DNA from: Beaufortia kweichowensis
Taxonomy: Eukaryota; Chordata; Actinopteri; Cypriniformes; Gastromyzontidae
Reading direction: 5' to 3'
DNA: 64,000 nt
Assembly: GCA_019155185.1 (NCBI GenBank)
Contig: CM032794.1
Span: 13,432,721-13,496,720 of the forward strand
Part shown: piece by piece, positions 54,847 through 64,000 of the stretch
How the letters are laid out: the number at the start of each line of letters is the position of its first letter
How positions within the stretch are numbered: the first letter of the stretch is position 1
Translations under genes and position numbers: made by a program
Notes under the pieces: model-generated
Database searches by the model: none
What the model was told of the DNA's origin: nothing
Seen by the model: the letters and a program-made list of their open reading frames with translations, nothing else

Positions 54847-56599
54847 ATTTTGAAAAGTAAAGTCAGATTTTTCAGATTTTTAACTGCAATGCAGAGCAAT
54901 ACAACTTTTCACACATGGGTTTTAAAGTTCTGTCAAAGGTCAACAACACCAATTGCTGTGTTTGATCACTCATACATCATGCAGCAGGTATCGTGAAGGT
55001 TACTGAGATGATTGTTTGCAGTTGCTGCTGCTGTATAAGGCTGTGTGGTCATGAGGTAAGTGGTGTTCCCGCACAGGACAGGAATTGATTTTCATCCTCT
55101 CAACGGGGGGCTCTGGACCCCCACATTTGAGGAGGAAGGAATGAGGGTCTGTTTTCCAAAAAAACAGTTCTTTCTTTATGTTAATCTCTCTCCTTCCACA
55201 ATTCCCCTCAGACTTTAATATTGGCATGGTAATTTTGGTCAGTAGCTGAGCATCATTGACAGAGCAGATTTCCCCCCATGTGGAAACAGTGACTGAAGCA
55301 ACCCGATTCCCTCACAGGCCCATCTCCTCTTTATGAGAGAGCGACTGTAATTTTAATTGTAGGTTTCTCTTCGATTTATCATTTGTTTTAGTCTGTTGAC
55401 ATTTTGCAAACTGACAGCAGGGATTTTTGAGCTATGAGCTGCAATCCCACAATTGGTAAAAAACTGCTTTGTGTTGTATTGTGTAATGAAATAGCCTCTT
55501 CTTAATCCATCTATCCAATAACTCTTTACTTCTTGTCTGCTTCTCTTTATCCACTTTAGGAGAAGACAGAAGTATGCTAACGTATGAAACATTTTACTAT
55601 ACATAATGTCGAGGAAGGATTTATATTCTAATTCTTGAATGTAATTATAAACTATATAAATAAATATATTTAATGTCTTCAAAGCCATCATCAGACATAG
55701 ATGCCCATTGTGAGTATAACCACATTACTCTGTTAATCTTGTCAATATCACAGATCATTCTCACAACAGAGTTCATACCTACATCTTATCTTTCAGGGTC
55801 TTCACGTTTTTTTTGCCTCTTTACGTGTCTTTCTTAAAAGTTGACCATTCTTCTGCAAAATATCAGCATCTCCATGATGCATTCTTTCCAGATTGGGTAA
55901 ATTAGTTTGTACTCTTGATTGTTCTGGCTTTAAATTAAAGATACAGTATGATGAAAGGAGAGAAACAATGTCTTTTAAAGTATTCTTAATTAAAGCAGCC
56001 GCCTTTATCAGCTCAATGTTTATCAGATGCTTTAGACTTCTGATGAAAATTACAAAAAAGTTACATGCTATGATTTGATTAGTAAAATTAGTGCGTGAGT
56101 GTTATAATTATATAGTTCATCTATCAGTTGCCTCCCAGTTTCAAGCCATTTGCCCAAACAAGACCTGTCATTGTGTGTATTTTATAATTTTTTAGATGTG
56201 TTTGATTTACATGTAAGTGTACATTTACATTGCATGTTCTTTTTAATCAAATTTTATAACTGTGGTTTTGTTTTTCAAGGTCAAGTTGAAGTGGAGGTGG
56301 GCCAAAGCGGGCTGAATGTCAGTATTAGTTATTATATAATCTATAATTATAGGTTTGGTTTGGGTGGTTTGGATGGTGGCTGAGGTTGCACTTAAAGTTT
56401 GTCAGTGGGCTTTCTAAGGTAACATGCAGCTATGTAAACCGCAAATCTCTGCATGACAAAAGTTGGAGGATATATAGCTGAATGCATGCAGTTTATATGC
56501 TAACCTAATCAGATTATGGAAAATCATTACTGTTGATGTGCAACTATCTCTAACCCTTAAATGCATCATCTAAGACATTTGCAAGAACCCGCATGAGCT

Positions 56600-56911
56600 C
56601 ATAGTAAAGTGACCCAACTCAACCATAGATGGACAGAGAGTCAAAGAGAGACAAAAAGAGGGAGGGAGGAAGTGAATGAGAGAAAGAAACCGAGAGAAGA
56701 TCAGTCTGTTGGCTGAATGAGCACCTCCTTTTAGTTCGGCCACAGTCCCCTCCTCCTTAACTGGGATATAGTGAGTGTTTTTAGCAGGAATAGAGACAAT
56801 CAGAGCCAGTGGTACAGGAGAACACACTGTCAGGATATTTTGTCCATACACACGTGCACACACACATACACGCACACACGTAGACTAACACACACTCCCT
56901 CTCAGACAAAA
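56600..56911 (+). promoter_or_regulatory. itga11: itga11 proximal promoter/5' UTR (tentative)
   Basis: A purine-rich GAGA/GGGAGG stretch at 56627-56700 and CA-rich sequence precede the start codon. No clear TATA box is seen. Placed by position only. Confidence 0.35.
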
Positions 56912-56963
56912 ATGGAGTACTACTGTACAATCCTAATCTGGATTATCTGCAGCATGATGCCAG
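56912..56963 (+). CDS. itga11: itga11 coding exon 1 (signal peptide)
   Basis: ATG sits in AAAAATGG, a good Kozak context. Seventeen codons with a hydrophobic core TILIWIICSMM end CCA G before a gtgagt donor. Identification depends on correct phase joining to exon 2. Confidence 0.8.
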
Positions 56964-59900
56964 GTGAGTGTGTTTGTGTGTGCATGTGTGTTCTTTGTGT
57001 GAAAATTAACGAAAATTGTTAAGTCTCTATTATTGTCACTGAAATCTGCAACGTGTAAGTGAATAAGAGATGATTTGTGTGAATGAGATTATATCCAGGT
57101 GCTCTGTGTCTCCCATGTCTGCTTTCCACTGTCAGTCTCTGTTACACTGACCTCCTGTGATAAACGGAGAAGCTTGATTGGTTGGCTTTTACTCTTGCTC
57201 CAGTTTTTATTGTAGAACTTGCATACTTTGAAATTAAGGAAGATGTTATCAGGTATAATATTGGAAGCTCATAGTTTCCTGTGTCTGGGAAGAGCTGGTG
57301 TCCAGCCAAAATTAAATTCAGTTCTGTCAAATGACAGTCTCAGAAATGTATTCATGGAGAGAACTGGTGTCCGGTGCTTTCCTGGGTCAAAGGTTCTTGA
57401 GAATTTAATTTGCGTTCTGATCCTAATGTTTTGGGCCATTATTGTAATCTGTTTTTTTTTGTATTTGGCCTTTGATAAAAAGCCATGAGAGAGTCATAGT
57501 GCTGATAAAAGACTAATGAGAGAGAAAGAGTGTGTGTGTATCAGTCTGTGAACACATGCATGTTTCTTGTTGAGTTTGTTAATGTTTGGTTATTTAGCTT
57601 GACCAGCTGCCAATAGGCCAGCTGTAACCCAGGCCAAAAATCTTCTTTCCTCTCTTCAATACTACAATATTATAATACTGTTTATTCTGCTACTGTCAGC
57701 CTTTTCTTCCGCTTTTTTTTACTATGTTAAATTTCTTAAAATCCTTATTTTCGTATTCACTGTCATCATGAATGCTATTTTTATTGATATAGGATGTAAA
57801 CAAACATTTGTTTCACATGTGCAATAGTTTGTAAGTTACTTTTGTTAAAAGCTTTTAATTTTGGTTGTGGAAAAACTTCCACTTGTATAGGTCCACTTTG
57901 TTTTTCTTAATAAAAGAAACAGATTAATTTGTTTGGATGAGGAATTCCAGATCTTAGTGAGTAATGCCTGACTGTGGCGGATGCCACGTGCCTCACAAAT
58001 AGTTTACTTTGGCAGTAGATCCCATCACTGGCGACCAGTCTCATCCGCTGCTAGTCATCTCTCAGCAGCGCTTCAATGAGCTTTCCAGACCACAGGGCAC
58101 ACAGTCAGAAGTCAGCACGAAATAAGCTATGTCTGGTCATTTTGGTCTTGATCCGTGAGTGTAATATAATGTATATTAGTCCCTAAAGAACAGCACATAC
58201 TGTATTATCATAAAGCCATTGAGATCTTAGGCAGAACAGTATTTCAAAGGTTTGAGATATGCATTTCCGGCATGTGGGGTTTATTAAAAGCCAATCTGCT
58301 GTCTCATAATCCTTGCCAGTGGGCATCAGTGAGGCTCATTAGCATCAGGGCAGTTTCTCACAAAAATATTTGTGAAGGAGGGATGTGATGACTGAGGGCT
58401 GAGCAGATGCGTAGAGGGAGTGACTTTCACAGTATGTGGGCTTGGCTATACACTACTGCATCTTTAATTAGGCTTTAACCAACGTAAGAGTTTGCTATTG
58501 GTTGAACTGTTGTAGGTTTTAGTTTTGATTGTGAATTTGATTTTGGTGTATGGAGAACAGATTGGGTTTGGATGCAGCTTTTGTGTCACACTCAATTTTG
58601 GTTCCCCTTAAGCATATCTGGCAACAACATTTATGACTAAAATAGTTTCCCTCACAAGATCAACAGGATGTAGCACATCAGTTTTTTTCTCTCAGATGAT
58701 GATGTCATGTGTATTTAATTAGACAGTTCTAAACAATATACACAGAGTGACTACAGTAAGTACTTTGAGCTTGTGGTTAGGAATTTCTGCTTCATAACGG
58801 ATATAAAAGATACGTGTATATAAAGCTACAAACCATAACTTTTGTCTCTCTGTTACAAATGTAACACACAATTGCAGGTTACTTTACATACTTTTCTTTA
58901 CATGGGTTAAAGTCAAATGATATCAAACTGACATTTTCTGCAAAATTGGACCCAGCATCTCAAATTACACATTTTTATTGTCAATTACTGTTGTGAATCA
59001 GGGTATGGTGCAGAAACTGAACTGACTTTTTGGTTTAAGAGAGCAAATATAAGATTAAAAGATGATGCCAGATTGGATTATGCATCATATAAGCAGTCCT
59101 TTATGTGTCCATTGGCTCCTATTGCAAAATGTTAAATGTTTCCTCATTTGTTAATCTATAGTGATAAATTAAAGCATTTGCTAAATTAATATATGTAAAT
59201 GAGCTCATGCATACTGTTGCACGGTTCATGTCAAGATGTGAAGAACCATTAGCCTTCTAGATGCATGGACACTCTCATAGACACCTACAGTTACGCATTT
59301 AGCAGATGCTTTTATCCAAAGCAACCTATAGTGCATTCATACATGGCTTTTTTTCATTATTTATGTTTCCTGATATCGAACCCACAACCATTGCATTGCT
59401 AGCGCAATTCTCTACCGACCAAACTACAGGAACACATTGACTAATGTGTCTTTAGTTTGACTGTGGTGTAGTTTTGTAGCTTGATTGTAGTCCAGAAGCA
59501 GCGCAGGCCTGGCCTTAACATATAGCACAACCCTGCACCCACTGTAGTGAGGTTTATTTATCTGGGCAAAAGATTTCATACAAAGGAAACCAACTCTAGT
59601 CTGCTATAGGACCTGCTGATATTACACAGAATATTAAAGCGTCTGCCACGTTAGGGCTTTTAAATGGAAACTAGAACCTCTATGTTCCTATTTTCTCTCA
59701 GGTTTTTGGAGGGTGTTTGTCTCAACATGAAAGCCTGTTTAATGTGTATAAAAAAATATTATTTAAATTAATTTTTAGCATACTTTCTGCTTTTTTATCA
59801 CTGAGATCAAAAGGTTATGGAAAATGTTGCAATATGTTGCCATAGTCGAGAAATATAGGCTATAAGATATAGACTTAAAACTCATAATGAGAGAAACTTG

Positions 59901-61556
59901 AGATTTGACATGTTGATATACATTTGACATGTACATTTGAGATAATGAACAGCAGAAGTTCTCATGATTTGACTTTTAAATCTGTTAAAGCCAGGAAACA
60001 GCTATCGGGTACATTTGTAAAATTGTCACATTATTATCAGTTTTAATGATGCTGAAGATTGATGAAAAAAGTCTGTCTTATGTGAACCAGAGGTCAAATA
60101 TAACTTCCCAACGTGAGCCTTTATTGCTGGTCACAGTGGGACACACTCCTGCTCAGAAATAATACTGCGTAAGTGACTGCCAGTGTCTTTCTCACACTAA
60201 ACTCTTACCATCACAGCAAAAGGCAAAAGTAAAGCTCGGAAAACATGTGGTCTACATTATCGCCTGTGCATTCCTCTGATGGACCAGATTAATGTGCAAA
60301 TATGGCTTTACATCATCTTTAACACTACAGTAGCCTGTCATCATTTACACTTTTGTCGACAGACAGAGAATGTGGGGAAGGGTTGAGAGAGAGAGAGAGA
60401 GAGATAGATAGAGAGAGGGCACTTTAGATAAAGACCGATAAAGACACTGTACAGCATTATCACAAATATACTGTTTCATTTTCACTGGCGACAGCTGGAT
60501 GATAAATTATTTTTATTTTGAAAGAACCTTTCGAATCCAGAGAAAATGTTTATATTTGTATTGCATTAGTACAGAGGCCAATCTGTAGGCAGGGTGACCT
60601 GGGGCCACCTTGAAAATTAGCATTATTTCTGCATCCTTGCTGTTTTTTATCGAATGGAAACATTCCTACACATTGATTTTCACGTGTTTAAGGTTATGAC
60701 ATCCATATGCTGTCATCAGGGGTCCAGAGTAAATATTAGCAAGGTAATTCTCAGGAAAATTTACCATTGTGTTTACACTTAGATCAAAGCTTTTTATGGT
60801 TCTGGTCAGCACCTGCTTTAGATTTATTTTAAGAGCCATACCTATAGACACTAATCTGTTTGATATGCCAGTCGCTATCATGTGATGTCTCGAGATGAAA
60901 AGGCCATATCCGCAACATGCTTTTGGTTTGGATTTTGCTACAGTTTAGACTCTCCTCAAATTGCCATGTTAGTCAGCTATAACATCTCTTCTTTTTTTTC
61001 TTTGACTGACAGACAGTCAAGCGTCTTGTAATAATTGACAGCTCGGTTGTTTAGTCTTATCCATGATGAGGTTCAATGGTCCTGTGTCTCCCACACCAGA
61101 GTCTGTTGACAGAGTTTTCAGGGTCACGTTCTCCATGATCATGAGCATTAGACTGATTATGTAGGAGCTTCAGCGAAGACCTCCATGAGAGTGTTTGTTA
61201 ATTCAATGTACACCAGTGACTGATCTTGTGGACCTAAGCCAAACTAGTGACATCTTCATTGACATAAAGCAATCAAGTTTTGTTTTCAGAATGTAATTGC
61301 ATTAAATTTGAAACAGTTCAGTTAGCCACCATAAAATCTTCCTCTAGATTGTTGGAGAACCTTCTGCCTATGCCAGTAAATGTAATTATATGTCCAAACA
61401 CATCATAGATGCTTAATGTTTGTATTGCCTGTGTCTGTTTACAGGATTCCATGACTGTTTCAACATTGACACCAGTAATCACAGGATCATAAAGGGCCCC
61501 AGACAGACGCAGTTTGGCTATACTGTCCAACAACACACGGCTGGAGGACAAAAGTG
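56912..61556 (+). CDS. itga11: Integrin alpha-11, first two coding exons (gene continues beyond the window)
   Basis: Exon 1 (56912-56963) encodes MEYYCTILIWIICSMMP plus one base, a hydrophobic signal peptide. Exon 2 (61445-61556) encodes GFHDCFNIDTSNHRIIKGP then RQTQFGYTVQQHTAGGQK and two bases of a Trp codon. The phases (1 then 2), the PGFxDxFNxDT junction and the FGYTVQQH motif match the beta-propeller start of integrin alpha-11. Integrin alpha-10, alpha-1 and alpha-2 differ here as I recall them. The known protein pairs with integrin beta-1, has an inserted I domain and binds fibrillar collagen on mesenchymal cells. Adjacency to coro2b agrees with the human locus. I could not find exon 3 (expected to start with the LVVGAP-type motif) before 64000, so it should lie further right. 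A Cys at residue 22 replaces the human Thr. Confidence 0.88.
56964..61444 (+). other. itga11: itga11 intron 1
   Basis: 4.5 kb bounded by gtgagt and ttacag. It carries one minus-strand SINE near 59.3 kb and a short GA run near 60.39 kb. No other exon was recognised. Confidence 0.7.
59288..59432 (-). mobile_element. tRNA-derived SINE with L2-like tail (HAmo-like)
   Basis: On the minus strand it reads a tRNA-like head (TTCCTGTAGTTTGGTCGGTA then GAGAATTGCGCTAGCAATGC, B box GGTTGTGGGTTCGATAT). Its tail is TTGGATAAAAGCATCTGCTA then AATGCGTAA, the classic fish SINE/L2 3' end. It is inserted in itga11 intron 1. Confidence 0.8.
61445..61556 (+). CDS. itga11: itga11 coding exon 2 (start of the beta-propeller)
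   Basis: Acceptor tgtttacag, 112 nt, donor gtaaga, phase 1 to phase 2. It contains FNIDT and FGYTVQQH, the N-terminal signature of the integrin alpha-11 mature chain. Confidence 0.9.
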
Positions 61557-62542
61557 GTAAGAAGCACTAAGCCTTTGTAAGATTTTAGCTTCACACATTC
61601 TGTGTATTCACAACATTTTAATGAGATATCTCAGATGTTTGATCAAAGGCACTCTATGCTCTTAAAATCAAATACATTTAAGTATATACATATACATAAT
61701 CATATACATATAAGTTTCTTCACGTCATGTGATAAAAATACTAGTGACACATGTTCATTACAAGCAGATTTTATGCCTTTATGTGGGTTATTTAGTTGTG
61801 AGTTGGTTAAATATCATTTTGAGTGTGTGAAATATATCGTGTGTGAGATATATCAGTAAAAAAAGAAAGACGTTCACCTCTCATTCACCTCTTTATCTCC
61901 AAATCACCAAACCAAGAATGAACGTGCCAATCTTCTCTGCATGAAATAAAAGAGCATGCAAGAGCTTTTATTAGAGTTCCTCTTCATAATGATCATCTTT
62001 CCATTGTACTTACTGTAAGATCATGAAAATACTATTTTCTACTTCACATTCTCCAGATAATAACTAAATGGCTTGGTATGCAGTTTAAATGTGTGAGTGT
62101 GTGTTGTCAGATTTTCTGGACCGATGTGAGGTGATATCAACAAAGACTTTCTCAAGTGAGCGGCTGCCAAACAGACCCCCGTTCTGTCTCTCTGCCCCAT
62201 TCACGCTGCATCTGGAAACCATTAACAGGCCAAAGGAAATTTTCAGTGTGGCATGTGTGTCTGCCTTAACTTGTCTGTGTATCATATTCTGGAAGATGTG
62301 CGCTGTGAATGAGCGAATTACAATGAACTCTCACACTATACACTAAACAGCCGACACAATAGACATCAACACGCATCTCGGCACACTAAACTACAAATAA
62401 AAATAAGATATGTTGTTTGAAAGGCCAATCACTGTGTAGGTATATTTTAAATGCTAGTGTAAGTTTACTTCTGTCACAAACAGTTAGTTAAATGAAAGTC
62501 AACACCACCTCCTGATGAGATGAAAATTGAAATAATATTTTG

Positions 62543-62591
<49 letters not shown>

Positions 62592-64000
62592 TAGGGAGCT
62601 TGTGGTGTGTTTGGGCTGGCTTGACTCTAGGCGATAGGAGTGGAAAAGGGTTTTGCAGGACTTGGCTGCAGACAGTAGCTAATCGTTATTATGCGGTAAG
62701 GCTACCTCAGATCATTTGTACAATGGAAACGCTCTGGACACTGAAACACCGCTGGCTATTTACTTCCGACTCAGGAAATGTCTTTTTTAGCACACTCAGA
62801 TCCTCAGAGGAGAATGTTTCGTCCAAGAAAGTAATGGAGTCTAAGTTTTTCCCTGTCATTCTTACAAGCCCTAAGTGTGGAAAACACACAATACATTTAC
62901 TCTGACAGTTCCGGTTATGTATCATGTAGTTTGTTGTTCTGGGCAGAATTCCTGTTACTCCCAGTGAAGTGACTAAAGTGTTTTGACACATGCTTGACGG
63001 GGGGTCAGTGGAGACTTGCTATACTACTACTGAGGTAGCAATAACATCTGAGGCAGGGTTTTCATCATAGGGTTACAAATGGGAACGTCGTCCTTGGCTC
63101 AGAGACAAGAGAGTGGTCCTTAATTGTATAATCTACTCCTGTGTGCTCACACCTACAGTAAATAAGCCCTGTGAATGTAAGCGACAGCTTGTTCTGAGTA
63201 AGCAATCTTTCTTTTTATTTGACATGACAATAATAAAATGAATGTACTGCGTACTACACAGTATATACTACTAAAAACTGTGGAACATTATGCAATATGC
63301 AATGATAAACATTTCAAAAGCTTGACGAGCGACAGTTGATTAACATGGAAATGATATTTCTTATTAATTATTAATATTTCCTGCCTATTAGATATTGTTT
63401 ATCAAGTGTTGCATTTGGTTCAGATAGTGTTACAGTAATAAACAAATAAGTGCTGTTATCCACATTTTTGAAATGCCTTTTATTTTGACAATCCAATCAA
63501 GTGATGACTCAAACAGACATTACTTTTGGTTTATTTCTCCACTCTAGAAAAGGAGGGTCAAGTTAAGTGCATTGTGGTCTAGTGCACATATTGGCCATGT
63601 GATTATTCCATGCAGAATATTTGCATAATGTTCACGTTAAACATACTCCATACTGCTGAAATGGTATGAATAGTAGTCTCTTTTGTGCTTTGAGGATCAA
63701 AAATGAGCATGTCAATCACAGCGGCATGGACTGGAAAGAGGTGTTCTAAGACGTACAGAAAGGGTTTTAGTGGTAAAGAAAAAGGGGGGAAAGAGGTTGG
63801 CAACACACACAAAACCAAGGAGTCCATGGACTTTAGGGAGTATAGAGTTGTTGCTTTCTCTTACTCTTGTCTCAGAATGTTGAATATGCATTTTACTTTA
63901 GTAGAACAGGATAGTTTGGAACAGTTTTACTGAATGTCTTCCAAGACACCAATGTTATACTTTATATATTGGAACGGTCTCAGCTGATCCTGCCATGTTT
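61557..64000 (+). other. itga11: itga11 intron 2 (incomplete)
   Basis: Starts at the gtaaga donor. I see no integrin exon 3 and no other gene up to the window edge. The only repeat noted is a GA run at 62556-62588. Confidence 0.55.
62556..62588. repeat. (GA)n microsatellite
   Basis: About 16 GA units preceded by a short TG run, in itga11 intron 2. Confidence 0.95.

Larger units (their letters stand above)
49734..56599. other. Divergent intergenic region, itga11 side
   Basis: No gene recognised. Contains a GT repeat at 50.17 kb, a CpG-containing block at 51.95-52.56 kb, a SINE at 53.4 kb and a small foldback at 54.8 kb. Confidence 0.5.

Overview
The window looks like a piece of a ray-finned fish chromosome, most probably a cyprinid (carp/zebrafish relative). 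The DNA is AT-rich and carries long dinucleotide microsatellites, a Tc1-like element, a hAT-like non-autonomous element, foldback MITEs and tRNA-derived SINEs of types I associate with cyprinids. Genes are split by canonical GT-AG introns. No sequence search was possible, so species and paralogue suffixes (a/b) are left open.

Three protein-coding genes could be reconstructed exon by exon. (1) anp32a, plus strand, 12451-15871: seven coding exons, 254 aa, with leucine-rich repeats and a long acidic tail. It sits in a broad CpG-rich domain of about 10.4-14.2 kb. (2) coro2b, minus strand, 45246 down to 19768: twelve coding exons, 495 aa, with a WD40 propeller and a C-terminal coiled coil. Its first coding exon encodes only five residues and lies about 15.9 kb from the second. 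(3) itga11, plus strand, from 56912 and running off the right edge: a signal-peptide exon and the first mature exon of the collagen-receptor integrin alpha-11. The order and relative orientation ANP32A - CORO2B - ITGA11 match, as I recall it, human chromosome 15q23, which supports all three identifications independently of the protein similarity.

Layout: 1-10.4 kb is gene-free and holds an old MITE and GA and TA microsatellites. 10.4-17 kb holds the CpG-rich domain and anp32a. 17-19.7 kb is the convergent intergenic gap, including the likely 3' UTR of coro2b. 19.7-45.2 kb is coro2b, with the small exons crowded into 19.8-24.6 kb, one exon at 29.2 kb, and a huge first intron that contains a hAT-like element with a tRNA-like insert and a foldback MITE. 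45.2-45.7 kb is the coro2b promoter region followed by a CT tract of about 160 bp. 45.7-56.9 kb is the divergent intergenic region between coro2b and itga11, with a 1.58-kb decayed Tc1-like transposon and a CpG-containing single-copy-looking block at about 52 kb. 56.9-64 kb is the 5' part of itga11.

The three genes share no pathway. ANP32A is a nuclear histone/phosphatase regulator, coronin-2B an actin-associated protein of neurons and focal adhesions, and integrin alpha-11 a collagen receptor. Their linkage is a conserved syntenic block and not a functional cluster. I found no novel multi-gene system. The more unusual observations are the tRNA-like structure inside the hAT-like element, the Asn/Ser C-terminal extension of coronin-2B, the long CT tract at the coro2b promoter, and a possible upstream small ORF/exon in the anp32a CpG domain.
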